Shown here: positions 36,253-45,880 of the stretch, piece by piece
Layout: each line of letters starts with the position of its first letter
Numbering within the stretch: the stretch's first letter is position 1
NCBI GenBank assembly: GCA_022791975.1
Contig: JAAWAC010000014.1
Span: 1-64,000, forward strand
Length of the DNA: 64,000 bases
DNA from: Lachnospiraceae bacterium
GTDB lineage: Bacteria; Bacillota; Clostridia; Lachnospirales; Lachnospiraceae
Direction of reading: 5' to 3'
Made by a program: the position numbers and the translations under genes
Notes under the pieces: model-generated
The model's input: only the letters and a program-made list of their open reading frames with translations
Database searches by the model: none
What the model was told of the DNA's origin: nothing

Positions 36253-36407
36253 CCGTCTCGTCCTTTCCTTCTTTTTTCTGATATGCCACCTGACATTTTT
36301 CTGATATTGTGCCTTTGTTTTCCCTTCTCTTGACAGGGCACACAGTCAGGAAAGAGCAGGTGTGCACCGTTCTGCTATGCTGTACACCAGTCAGATTATG
36401 GCTATTT
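36253..36407. other. Spacer with a 12-bp direct repeat
   Basis: TTTTTCTGATAT occurs at 36273-36284 and 36296-36307, about two helical turns apart, just upstream of the DUF4422 gene. This could be a binding site for a regulator or part of a local promoter. No gene is seen here. Confidence 0.45.
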
Positions 36408-37457
36408 TCATGTGGTAAGAAAGCTCTCTATGGTTCTCTTAAATCCCTGCTCCAGGGTATATTGGGGGTTCCAGCCCAGCTCTTCTAGTTTTTTAATGGA
36501 AAATCGGCTCTGCCGTTTATTGGGGTCCTCCAGATACACCGTATCATGATTTGCGTACCGGACCTTAAGGTTTCTCTCCGGATATAAGCCAGCCACAAGC
36601 TCTGCCAGCCCCCGGATAGAAATCTGGCATTCTGGATTGGCCACGTTGTAGACCTCTCCTGGTTTTCCCTCCAGAAGTACCTTAAAGTAGGCTAGGGCAG
36701 CATCATAAAGGTAGCAGAAGGTGCGAACCCCCAAACCGTCACTTTTCATTACCAGGTCCTCCCTGCGGATCACGTTGGATACAAAGCCGGCAAATACCCG
36801 AAAGTCCCGCTCCAAATCCATGGTGGGGCCATAGGTATGACAGGGACGGACCACCTTGGCCGCTACCTGATGCTGATGGTTGTAGGCTTTGCAGAGATTC
36901 TCCCCCAGCCGCTTGCTCTCTCCATAGCAGCTCCTAACGTCCATGGGATTTAAATAACCGCAGTCCTCCTCCTCAATAATCTCTTTTTCTAGCTTTCCAT
37001 AAATTTCCCCACTGCTAAAATATAGATACCCCCTGCAATTTTTTTCTCTGGCCAGCTCCAACGTCTGACGGGTGCCTAAGACATTGGGCATAATCACCCC
37101 TACCGGATTTGTTCCAAAATACTGAGAGCCAGAAGGGCTGGCCCCATGGATAATATAGTCCAGATCTCCCTCCATAGAAATTTCCTCAGTCACATCTCTT
37201 ATAAGCAGGTGAAAGTATTCTTTTTGGGAATATTTTCCAAATTTATCCAGTGCTGTCTGCCGGTTTCGACATAAAGCTTTGATCTGGATTTGGTAATCCT
37301 GATATTCGTTGAGATAGATCAGCATCCATATTAGGTAGGAGGGCAGCATACCACAGGCTCCCGTTATGAGGATGCTGGTGTTTTGAAGACGAGACCAGGG
37401 GATGATGGGTTCTTTGAATAAGCTTTTGCAATCTTCTAAAATAATTTTGTTTGTCAT
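36408..37457 (-). CDS. NAD-dependent sugar epimerase/dehydratase
   Basis: This 349-residue extended SDR has the NAD motif ILITGACGMLPSYL (GxxGxxx, with the third Gly replaced) and the active-site YGESK with an upstream FSSGEIYG. It most likely modifies an NDP-sugar for the island's glycan, as an epimerase or decarboxylase; the exact reaction is not readable. It lies 15 bp after the stop of the upstream GT2 gene. Confidence 0.82.
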   Translation of the reverse strand: MTNKIILEDCKSLFKEPIIPWSRLQNTSILITGACGMLPSYLIWMLIYLNEYQDYQIQIKALCRNRQTALDKFGKYSQKEYFHLLIRDVTEEISMEGDLDYIIHGASPSGSQYFGTNPVGVIMPNVLGTRQTLELAREKNCRGYLYFSSGEIYGKLEKEIIEEEDCGYLNPMDVRSCYGESKRLGENLCKAYNHQHQVAAKVVRPCHTYGPTMDLERDFRVFAGFVSNVIRREDLVMKSDGLGVRTFCYLYDAALAYFKVLLEGKPGEVYNVANPECQISIRGLAELVAGLYPERNLKVRYANHDTVYLEDPNKRQSRFSIKKLEELGWNPQYTLEQGFKRTIESFLTT

Positions 37458-37472
37458 AAGGGTGTCGTCCTC

Positions 37473-38687
37473 TCAAAATTTGATTTTGTTGAGCCCAAAA
37501 GCCATAAGAGACTCTCTACTCTTTACCAGCTCTTCGTCCAGGATTGCCACTTTATTGTTTCCATACTTCATAGAAAGTTCCCTGTAGAGCTCTTTTCTAG
37601 GTTTTGCAAAGCTTACAGCCACAACAATATAAGCAAAGGTTGTCTGCTCTATTACATTCGGATTTTCTACTGGTAAGCCAAACTCTTGCAGTTGTCTGTA
37701 ATTTCTGTCTACCCACCGTATAACATTACAAAAGCCACTTTCTTTTAAATACCTATATAACCGTTGACCGTATGTACCAGCACCATACAAAACAATATCA
37801 GCACCCTTTTTTATCTGGGGAAAGGGAAATAAATACTCTAAGCTTTCAAACCCACGGTATAATCCATCTGCCCGCGGAATCATCAAAAACAACACATAAT
37901 CTGTCCACTGACTACGCAAGTCATAAATATCCCGGTAGGTCTCCAGCTGTTGTTTCACGGTCTCGTACAAGACCAGGAATCGATGCCTTTCCACCTCTAT
38001 AGCATCCTTCTGTTTTACCATAGTGCCCGTACTCTGCCGATAATGATAGAAGCATTTCCCCATAATATAAATGCTTTTTGCATTTAATATGCACGGGTAC
38101 ACACAGGCCGCGTCCTCCCCCATTCTGATTGCGCGATCTACTTTATTTTGATACTTGTAGAGATTCTCCCGTCTAAACAATTTATCCCAAAGTCCGGGAA
38201 AAATCCCCCATTCAAAAAAATTTTCATTCACGATCATTTTGGGAAATACATCACGGACTAGTGACTGTCTATCATAACGTCCCTTCGGTATCCCGTGATA
38301 TACAGCTCTGGAAACATCCCCAGTATCCTCAAACCTTCCGGACATTACAATATCCACTTGCTCCTGCTGCATTGTCTTGTACATCTCTTCATACATCGCA
38401 GGCTCTATCCAATCGTCCGCATCTACAAATGCTATGTATTCCCCTCTGGAGGCATTTATCCCGTCGATTCTTGCGCTGACAAGTCCCTTATTTTCATTAT
38501 GGATTACCCGAATCCGCTGATCTTGCTTTCGAAACTTCTCACAGATATCATAAGAGCGATCCGTTGAACCGTCATTTACCAAAATGATTTCTAACTCTGT
38601 ATATGTCTGCCTACAAACACTGCGCACACATTGATCTAAGTATTCTTCTGCATTATAAACAGGAATAATCACACTAATCATTCGCAT
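37473..38687 (-). CDS. GT2 glycosyltransferase with C-terminal Rossmann-like module (A)
   Basis: This 404-residue protein has an N-terminal GT-A domain (ISVIIPVYNAEEYL, LVNDGSTDRS, FVDADDW). An all-helical middle is followed by a C-terminal module beginning ADIVLYGAGTYGQRLYRYL. The GT domain transfers a sugar from an NDP donor; the added module is shared across the island. It overlaps the upstream GT2 gene by 14 bp. No transmembrane segment is seen, so it acts on the cytoplasmic side. Confidence 0.88.
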   Translation of the reverse strand: MRMISVIIPVYNAEEYLDQCVRSVCRQTYTELEIILVNDGSTDRSYDICEKFRKQDQRIRVIHNENKGLVSARIDGINASRGEYIAFVDADDWIEPAMYEEMYKTMQQEQVDIVMSGRFEDTGDVSRAVYHGIPKGRYDRQSLVRDVFPKMIVNENFFEWGIFPGLWDKLFRRENLYKYQNKVDRAIRMGEDAACVYPCILNAKSIYIMGKCFYHYRQSTGTMVKQKDAIEVERHRFLVLYETVKQQLETYRDIYDLRSQWTDYVLFLMIPRADGLYRGFESLEYLFPFPQIKKGADIVLYGAGTYGQRLYRYLKESGFCNVIRWVDRNYRQLQEFGLPVENPNVIEQTTFAYIVVAVSFAKPRKELYRELSMKYGNNKVAILDEELVKSRESLMAFGLNKIKF

Positions 38688-40038
38688 ATTTCTCCTTCCA
38701 TGCTTTAATTAAAATATGCTTCAGAAAAACATCATAATGATTACATATGAGGATCCTCTTTTCATTCACAGATAAATCCATCAGCTGTTCCTTCATTTCC
38801 TGAAAATGGGCCATATTGGCAATTACAAACCATGCATGGGGGTATTTATTAACAGCCAGCCTAGGCTGCAATATGGGAATATACCTTTCCGTTTTTCCCC
38901 ATAAATCTTCTGCATTGTCTATATAGGCTGCAACCTTTCTGCCTGTCTCTTCTAAATAAAGAGCAACCAGCCTCCCAAGATTCCCACTTCCAAATATAAT
39001 AACCTCCTTTGTTCCATCTATTTGTTCCATGCTTTTCTTCATCTGTGCAATTATCATGTCACTTTCATCTATATAATTTTTAAATGCTTCCTTTGAGATT
39101 TTTATCTGTTCCAATGTACATTTTTCCTTTGGTTGCAGCTCCTTTTCCTGATATTTCTCCGAAGATAGCTCTCCACAGATATCCTCATACATTATTTCTA
39201 TGTAGTCTTTTCTGCGCTCTACAGACAAATTATCATAAAACCAAAGATGCCCGTTTATTTTCCATGCCAAATAGATCTCTTTGTATTCTTCAAACAGGCC
39301 ATCCTCTTTCAATCGCTTCTTTAACAGTGCATACTCTTCTATCAACATCCTTAATTTTTGCGGGCTGTTTACAGAAGAATTGGGATTATCCATGCGATAA
39401 CAATAAAAGGACTTCTTTAGAAGCATGACACGCTCTGCTTTTATAGCAGTCAAAAAGGTGAAGGCTATGTCCTGGTATGCCGCTCCTTTTGTTTCATTCA
39501 TAAAAATTTTATTGTCAAGCAAAAAATCTCGCCGGTATAAGCCGCTCCAAAAGCCATTGACCCCAAGTTTTAACAGACGCCTATCATGTTTTGCATTTAT
39601 AACCGTATGATACATAGAATCTACATTGGATAAAGTAAAGGGAAAATAAATCTCTTTTCCATCCGCTTCACAGAAACGGTTTACATTCGCCTTTAAAAAA
39701 TCCAACTGATACTTCTTAACAATCTTGTATTGTTCTTCATACATATGAGGCAGCAAATAATCATCTGACTCACAGATTCCAATATATTTCCCCTTTGCCT
39801 CTCTTAAGCCTGTATTAAACTGCAACCCTACTCCAGATGAACAGGGAATAACTCGTATCCTTCCATCCATTTGTGCAAATTTCTTTATCATATCTAACGT
39901 GCCGTCCGTACTTCCGCCATCTATAATTAAGATTTCTATTTCCTGTAGCGTCTGCATTCTCACGCTCTGTATACATTTTTCTATATGTGTTGCGTCATTA
40001 AGCACATAAATTAACACAGATACTTTTATATTTTTCAT
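38674..40038 (-). CDS. GT2 glycosyltransferase with C-terminal Rossmann-like module (B)
   Basis: This 454-residue protein has the GT-A signatures VSVLIYVLNDATHIEKC, IIDGGSTDGT and ESDDYLLPHM, and the C-terminal module VIIFGSGNLGRLVALYLEE. It is AT-rich like its neighbours and unlike the flanking chromosome. Its end overlaps the next GT2 gene, indicating coupled translation. Donor and acceptor are unknown. Confidence 0.88.
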   Translation of the reverse strand: MKNIKVSVLIYVLNDATHIEKCIQSVRMQTLQEIEILIIDGGSTDGTLDMIKKFAQMDGRIRVIPCSSGVGLQFNTGLREAKGKYIGICESDDYLLPHMYEEQYKIVKKYQLDFLKANVNRFCEADGKEIYFPFTLSNVDSMYHTVINAKHDRRLLKLGVNGFWSGLYRRDFLLDNKIFMNETKGAAYQDIAFTFLTAIKAERVMLLKKSFYCYRMDNPNSSVNSPQKLRMLIEEYALLKKRLKEDGLFEEYKEIYLAWKINGHLWFYDNLSVERRKDYIEIMYEDICGELSSEKYQEKELQPKEKCTLEQIKISKEAFKNYIDESDMIIAQMKKSMEQIDGTKEVIIFGSGNLGRLVALYLEETGRKVAAYIDNAEDLWGKTERYIPILQPRLAVNKYPHAWFVIANMAHFQEMKEQLMDLSVNEKRILICNHYDVFLKHILIKAWKEKYAND

Positions 40039-40064
40039 TTCTTATTCTTCTTTTCTTCATATTT

Positions 40065-41438
40065 TTATAACATACATTCTTCCAGTCTCAAGGGAAGCGA
40101 TAAGTAAGAAGCCAGGTCAAAAACTTTGATATCCGGATTCTTTTCCTTCACAATCTCCACAGTTTCCGGATAATAAGAGGCATTTGTAACTAAAATAAAC
40201 TGGGATTGTTTACTGGCGGCTTCATCAAATAATCCAACTGCATGTCCACCTTCTAATATTTGCCCCTTTTTATTGCTGTCCTTATCATAGATATTCTTTA
40301 TAAAACTCTTGTCTCCATATACAAATAAAAAAGCCTTTCCTCTGTCACCTGCTCCCCAAATCCCTGTGGAATATGAGTTCTTTGTGATATAGTCAAATAG
40401 CTTTTCTATCTTTTCCTCATTTTCCTCATAAGTTCGAACATATTTGTCAAATTCTGTAATTGGTAAGTTTGCTGCCTCATATTCCTGACATGTTGAAATT
40501 CTATCAATAAAGTATTTATGAAATGCGTTGAAAAAATCTTGCCCATGACTAATATGTAGATTTAGATCATCTAAAATAAACTCCCTTAACAAATAAAACA
40601 TTTCCTTGCGGTTTGCCTCATCCAGAGTCTGGTAGTTCCAATATAAAAATTCACAGGCCCAGTTATAAAAGCTTTGTTCATACTCCCAGAACAAGCTTTG
40701 TTCTATCAAGAAAGCTTTCAATCTTGACAAATATAAAAAACAGCATTTCCAAGATAAGCTTCGCGTATTAGATAGGCTGGCCGAAAGATGAGTTCTATGA
40801 TGTATAAAAAACTGGTCAACAACTGTAACTTTTTTTGCACATGCCAATGCTGCATGTACAAAAAAGGCATCATTTGTGGTTCTCATTTCCTGAAAATACA
40901 ATTTATTATTTATGATAAATTCCCTTCTGAACAATTTATCCCAAGCCCAACCATTCCAAAGACTAAAGAGAATCGATTTTACTTCCTTTGGTGAAAAGCT
41001 CTCTCTGGTTGCCAAACTTTTAATAATAACATGTGCATACGGATAGGGAATATTTTTTCGAACATTTGTATGAAATTCGTCCTCTTTCATAATACAAATA
41101 TCCGCTTTCCCTTTCTCTGCCTTTTCATATGCAGTTTGTAACATATCCGCTTCAAATATATCATCCGCATCCAGAAAAATAATATATTTCCCACATGCTT
41201 CCTTCAGCCCCTGGTTCCGCGCTGTACCTGCATAGCAATTTGTTTTATTTGTAATGATCCTGATTCTACTATCGCATTCTCTATATTTTTTCAAGATTGC
41301 GGTCGTTGCATCCACAGACGCATCATCTATACATATAATCTCCAATTCTTTTAGGGTTTGTGTGATAATGCTGTTTAAACATTCGCATAAATATTTTTCA
41401 CCATTATATACAGTAACCACCACGGAGACCTTTATCAT
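40065..41438 (-). CDS. GT2 glycosyltransferase with C-terminal Rossmann-like module (C)
   Basis: This 457-residue GT-A enzyme has VSVVVTVYNGEKYL, IDDASVDATT and FLDADDIFEAD. The C-terminal module reads STGIWGAGDRGKAFLFV. The track's first codon is a TTG; the ATG at 41438 has AGAGGA 7 bases upstream and is preferred. It begins 59 bp after the FkbM methyltransferase stop. Confidence 0.88.
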   Translation of the reverse strand: MIKVSVVVTVYNGEKYLCECLNSIITQTLKELEIICIDDASVDATTAILKKYRECDSRIRIITNKTNCYAGTARNQGLKEACGKYIIFLDADDIFEADMLQTAYEKAEKGKADICIMKEDEFHTNVRKNIPYPYAHVIIKSLATRESFSPKEVKSILFSLWNGWAWDKLFRREFIINNKLYFQEMRTTNDAFFVHAALACAKKVTVVDQFFIHHRTHLSASLSNTRSLSWKCCFLYLSRLKAFLIEQSLFWEYEQSFYNWACEFLYWNYQTLDEANRKEMFYLLREFILDDLNLHISHGQDFFNAFHKYFIDRISTCQEYEAANLPITEFDKYVRTYEENEEKIEKLFDYITKNSYSTGIWGAGDRGKAFLFVYGDKSFIKNIYDKDSNKKGQILEGGHAVGLFDEAASKQSQFILVTNASYYPETVEIVKEKNPDIKVFDLASYLSLPLRLEECML

Positions 41439-41497
41439 TCCCAATTCCTCTGCCTTCTTTTAGACTTCCATGCACTTCCACATATAGCATTTTTCAG

Positions 41498-42565
41498 CTA
41501 GACATACGCATATAATACTGTCTCACATATATCGGATCGGTAATGTCTGATATAAAACTTATACTCTGGAACCAACTCCAAAAGATATAGCGGTAATTCT
41601 ATAATATCCTCAGGTTTATGGTAGAGACTGATAGCCAGTTTTGGACGTTCTCTTTTAATCACCATGCCAGCTCCTTTTAATGCCTTCAACTCTCCGCCTT
41701 CTATATCCATTTTAATGAATGTAACTGGGTCATTTTGTATTATGTTATCCATGTCTATGGCCTTCACAACATTTCCATTATCCTGCTTATTCTGTTCGAC
41801 TCTCGACCCGGCCTTATCCTCCTTAAAAAACAGTCTATCTTCTTTCTCCCATGCCGCGAAAGCTTTTACATACACATTTTTAAGTCCTCTTTCTTTACAT
41901 GAAGCTGCAATATGTCTGCACCGTTCTTCAGACGGCTCCATAGCAATGATTTTCAAATAGTTTCTATCTGTCCATTGGACAAAATCCCATATTGTCTCGC
42001 CCAAATATGCGCCCACATCCACAAAAATTTCATTTTCATCTGGCTTAAATACATCAAAATACTGCTTCTTTTCTGTCCTGGCCTGCAAATGATTATACCT
42101 GGGATTCAAAATATTCTGTTCCGGAAAATTATTAGACACTAAATCCCTATACATCTCTCTTTTATAGGCTCCTGATCCAATAACTACAGAATAATGGGAA
42201 TATTTTTTGACAAGGGAATCAAAAGAAATTACTTCAACCCCCTCAACTCGACTCCCCACTTTATCTGTATCCCTGTCGCAAAAAAAGGCAGGAGGATGGC
42301 CACAAAGATCCAATACTCTCTTTGTTTCTTTTCCGTCATGTCCGCATCCCCAGACAATAATTCCTTCTCCTTGCGTTTTTTCCAGAAAACGCTCCAATTC
42401 AGGGCAGATCCAATTCTTTTCCACAGTATCCACCGCTTTATAAAATTGTTTCTTATCTCTGGTAATACTATAATGAAGCCTGGCATTAAACAATAAAACA
42501 GACGTCTGGTCCTGTAACACACTTTCTATTTTATTTATGTTTTTACTGATTCTTGGATACTCCAT
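41498..42565 (-). CDS. FkbM-family methyltransferase with N-terminal Rossmann-like module
   Basis: This 355-residue protein carries the island's module first (GIIVWGCGHDGKETKRVLD, about residues 65-155). An FkbM SAM-methyltransferase domain follows (FVDVGAYLGETIWDF, IKMDIEGGELKALKGA). FkbM enzymes O-methylate sugars or polyketides, so it probably caps or decorates the glycan. The ATG at 42565 is preferred because GAAGGG lies 9 bases upstream. Confidence 0.85.
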   Translation of the reverse strand: MEYPRISKNINKIESVLQDQTSVLLFNARLHYSITRDKKQFYKAVDTVEKNWICPELERFLEKTQGEGIIVWGCGHDGKETKRVLDLCGHPPAFFCDRDTDKVGSRVEGVEVISFDSLVKKYSHYSVVIGSGAYKREMYRDLVSNNFPEQNILNPRYNHLQARTEKKQYFDVFKPDENEIFVDVGAYLGETIWDFVQWTDRNYLKIIAMEPSEERCRHIAASCKERGLKNVYVKAFAAWEKEDRLFFKEDKAGSRVEQNKQDNGNVVKAIDMDNIIQNDPVTFIKMDIEGGELKALKGAGMVIKRERPKLAISLYHKPEDIIELPLYLLELVPEYKFYIRHYRSDICETVLYAYV

Positions 42566-42583
42566 GGTTGCCATCCCTTCTTT

Positions 42584-44011
42584 TTACCTCATATATTCCA
42601 AAAAATATCTATATTTTGTAAAAATATCCCCATTTAACTTTTCATAAAATGTATAAACTGGAATGTTCTGTCTGATTTTTCTAACATTCCGGAGCATTTC
42701 CTGTTCATAGATAAAACTGGAAATGATAATTAAATCAAAATTTTGATCCATTTTCTGATACTGAATTATTTTTTTATCTCTGTAAATACCATGGTCTTTT
42801 TGAGAATCAATGAAAATCATGTCACAGGTAATCTTACCAATCAGATTCTCGTAAATTGTCAGCAATCCCTCTGTATGCTTCCCCATGCCGTAGATTCCTA
42901 CTTTACAGTTTTCCCTATTCAGAGGCAATTTTTTCAGCAGTTCTAAATAAAGCTCTCTCTGCAATGCTGCTATTTGCCATATTTGAGAATTTATTATCTG
43001 CCGTTGATCTAATTCCCAACAGATAATCCGATGGTAATTATCCATCACTCTCGCTAAGATTGCCAGATCGCAAGACTCGATATCTAATTGTAGTTTTTTT
43101 AACAATTCAAAATACTTTCCAATTAAATATTTTAAAAGCCCTCTGGCTTCCTCCTCCAGAACAATGCCGTCATCTATACACAACTGATAATTATCCAAAA
43201 TTATGGTACAGTGATCACAAACTAATGCCATAAGAATTTCTCGATACATCTCCAGTTTGTAATATGTATTTTTACATATTTTATCCCAAATAAGCAAAAC
43301 GACCTTGATATAATCTACAAACTTTCGTTCAGTATATCTGCCTGTTATGATCGAGTGTTCCCGATACCTTCTCTGATAAAGTTTTTCTGATATGTGTTTA
43401 ACATTCTCTCCCTGACACAAAAACATAAAGGAAAAATAATTGTCCTCGAAGTATAGTCCTTCTGGAAATTTTACCCCCACTTCTGTGATCATTTTCCTTT
43501 TGTATGCCGCCATACATGCAGAAACCACATAATTTCTTGGATAACATTTAGCAAAATACTCCCATCCTGTGCCCCTGAAATCACTTACCTCTGTATTACT
43601 GCGATCATAACGATTGCTGGTAATTTGTGCACACCCATCTTCATAATGAATATCTGCATCAAAATAAACAGCATCATAAGGAAAAACCTGCATTTGGTTT
43701 TTCAGGATTTTTACCGTATCTAATCTTAAATAATCATCTGAATCAAGAAACATAACATAGTCACATGAAGCAGCACAAATGCCCCTATTGCGTGCAGCGG
43801 AGAGTCCTGCATTTTTTTGATTGATTAATTTAAAATAAGAATATTCCTTAACATATCTCTCACAGATAGATAAGCTTTGGTCTGTAGAACCATCGTTAAT
43901 TAATATCACCTCATCAAAAAGAATCTGCTGCTTTATAATACTGTCTAAACATTGCACAAGATATTTTTCAACATTATAAACAGGTACAATGGCTGTTATA
44001 CTTATATCCAT
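42584..44011 (-). CDS. GT2 glycosyltransferase with C-terminal Rossmann-like module (D)
   Basis: This 475-residue GT-A enzyme has ITAIVPVYNVEKYLVQC, LINDGSTDQS and FLDSDDYLRLD. The C-terminal module begins CKVGIYGMGKHTEGLLTIY and is more diverged (GxGxxT) than the others. The ATG at 44011 has GGAG 9 bases upstream and replaces the track start. One of five GT2 enzymes in tandem. Confidence 0.87.
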   Translation of the reverse strand: MDISITAIVPVYNVEKYLVQCLDSIIKQQILFDEVILINDGSTDQSLSICERYVKEYSYFKLINQKNAGLSAARNRGICAASCDYVMFLDSDDYLRLDTVKILKNQMQVFPYDAVYFDADIHYEDGCAQITSNRYDRSNTEVSDFRGTGWEYFAKCYPRNYVVSACMAAYKRKMITEVGVKFPEGLYFEDNYFSFMFLCQGENVKHISEKLYQRRYREHSIITGRYTERKFVDYIKVVLLIWDKICKNTYYKLEMYREILMALVCDHCTIILDNYQLCIDDGIVLEEEARGLLKYLIGKYFELLKKLQLDIESCDLAILARVMDNYHRIICWELDQRQIINSQIWQIAALQRELYLELLKKLPLNRENCKVGIYGMGKHTEGLLTIYENLIGKITCDMIFIDSQKDHGIYRDKKIIQYQKMDQNFDLIIISSFIYEQEMLRNVRKIRQNIPVYTFYEKLNGDIFTKYRYFLEYMR

Positions 44012-44033
44012 CTGTATTCTCTCCATCTCAGGA

Positions 44034-45347
44034 TTATATATTGGAAAATTCTATTTCTTTCATAAGGCTATAAACTTCCTTGTTTTCTTCCCGCAATACA
44101 TAAACAATATCTTCATACCATACAGGATTGGGAACTATAATTACCTCTACCTTATCTTTTATCATTTCATAGCTGTATATTCGGCAACCGTCAATCTCCT
44201 TTTCCCATTTACGCTGATCCATATCAATCACATAGTCTATGCTTTTTCCTCTTTTTGCCAGCATATTTAGCACACTTTTTCCAGCTCCTCCAGCCCCCCA
44301 CAATGCAATCTTTTTATCACCAAAACTACTAATAAACTTTACAATAGCATCCGACTGAATGGCAGCGGAATCAATATCCTCGTTATTATCTCTCAACAAT
44401 TCATATAGTTTCCAGTTCATTTCACTATTCATATGTTTCTGCTGCAATTTATCCATCATCCACTTTTCCCAGTAAACAGCTCTCAACTCATCTATCATTT
44501 TTTCATAGACTTCCGTATTCATTCCATATTGTATATCTCTCAGCTCTTTTAATAACTTATTATAAAAACTGATTTTGAGTTGACCATGATCCTGCTTGTT
44601 TCTTTCCAGGAATTCATATACTGCATCCATAGCTTCCAAATAATAGTTATGACGTTTGTTTCTTTGACTTGACAAGCTCCTTTTTCCACATGATTTTCTA
44701 TAGTGTAATAAGATTTTATCAACAAATACAATTCTATCTGCCTGCATCAGAGATGCCATGGAAAAATAGACATCGTTTGCATTCGGTATATTCTGAAAAC
44801 GAATCTCCGCTCCATCAATTCTCAATATATCTCTATGTATCAACTTGTCCCAGGGACTATTTCCCCCTATTTGAAACAGATAGTTTTCTTCTTTCTTTAC
44901 CTCCATAACCGGATAGCTTTTTATTAATAATTGGGGGACCCAATTCATTATTTTATAATTTACTTTAGAATCATCATCCAGGTAATTATAATAGCAGCAG
45001 CATATATCCGCATTTTCCCTTTGCGCTTTATCAAGCATTGCCTCTATCATGTTCGGTTCAAATATATCATCTGCATCAAGAAAAATGAGCCATTGTCCAT
45101 TTGCATACTCTAAACCAAAATTCCTCGAACAAGCAGCTCCCTTGTTGATAGAATTCCTAATAATTTTTAATCTTCTGTCCTCTCTGTATTCATTTAAAAT
45201 GCCTTCTGTACTGTCAGTACATCCATCGCATATGTAAATAATCTCCAAACATTGATAAGTTTGGCGAAGAACGCTCTCAATATTTTCCCGTAAAAAATCC
45301 GCCCCATTATACACAGGAATTATTATTGAAACTAAAATATTATTCAT
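44034..45347 (-). CDS. GT2 glycosyltransferase with C-terminal Rossmann-like module (E)
   Basis: This 437-residue GT-A enzyme has VSIIIPVYNGADFL, ICDGCTDSTEG and FLDADDIFEPN. The C-terminal module IALWGAGGAGKSVLNMLA has the best-kept glycine pattern of the set. It lies 40 bp after the stand-alone module gene. Confidence 0.88.
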   Translation of the reverse strand: MNNILVSIIIPVYNGADFLRENIESVLRQTYQCLEIIYICDGCTDSTEGILNEYREDRRLKIIRNSINKGAACSRNFGLEYANGQWLIFLDADDIFEPNMIEAMLDKAQRENADICCCYYNYLDDDSKVNYKIMNWVPQLLIKSYPVMEVKKEENYLFQIGGNSPWDKLIHRDILRIDGAEIRFQNIPNANDVYFSMASLMQADRIVFVDKILLHYRKSCGKRSLSSQRNKRHNYYLEAMDAVYEFLERNKQDHGQLKISFYNKLLKELRDIQYGMNTEVYEKMIDELRAVYWEKWMMDKLQQKHMNSEMNWKLYELLRDNNEDIDSAAIQSDAIVKFISSFGDKKIALWGAGGAGKSVLNMLAKRGKSIDYVIDMDQRKWEKEIDGCRIYSYEMIKDKVEVIIVPNPVWYEDIVYVLREENKEVYSLMKEIEFSNI

Positions 45348-45387
45348 TTAGTTGCTCACTTTCTGATATAGTTTCCTTAAGCTTTAA

Positions 45388-45861
45388 TCACATTTTATAA
45401 ATGATATCTGCAAGTGATATAACTGGACAGCCAAATCTTATTTTCAACTCTTCCTCCAGCTCTTCAAAATAATAAATAGCTGTAACTACAACCGCATCAG
45501 CAGGGTCCATTTTATCATTTAATCCTTTTATCTCTTTTCCATCCAATATTTGATTTTTATTCTGATCTACCAAATATTTTATTTCAAATTCTTCGCTTTT
45601 TAATTGTTGATAAAGATTCTTTCCAATGTCCCCCACTCCGTATATAATTATATTGTGAATTCCTTTTTCTTTTAAATAATCCGCAATTTTTTTCTCCTTG
45701 TGTTCATTCTGAAGCCATCTATTCATTAACAAAAACATTTCGAAATGTTTATCTGACATTTCTGATACATTTTTGATTTTTCTCTTAAACCTTTTAAAAC
45801 ATATGCCTGTACTCAGAACCGCTCCAAGTATTACCCCCGAAATCCCCCACATTATCTTCAT
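45388..45861 (-). CDS. Membrane-anchored stand-alone Rossmann-like module
   Basis: This 157-residue protein has an N-terminal hydrophobic segment (MWGISGVILGAVLSTGI, residues 4-20), a basic stretch and a coiled helix. It then has the island's module alone (NIIIYGVGDIGKNLYQQL to the C-terminus). No glycosyltransferase domain is attached. It may be a membrane docking or regulatory subunit for the enzymes that carry the same module, or a degraded enzyme; the first is inference. I know no named family for the whole protein. Confidence 0.7.
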   Translation of the reverse strand: MKIMWGISGVILGAVLSTGICFKRFKRKIKNVSEMSDKHFEMFLLMNRWLQNEHKEKKIADYLKEKGIHNIIIYGVGDIGKNLYQQLKSEEFEIKYLVDQNKNQILDGKEIKGLNDKMDPADAVVVTAIYYFEELEEELKIRFGCPVISLADIIYKM

Positions 45862-45880
45862 GCTTTTACTCCCCTACATA

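Noticed and set aside
38674-38687. Frameshift between adjacent GT2 genes
   Set aside because: Both genes have complete GT-A and C-terminal modules; the 14-bp overlap is ordinary coupling.
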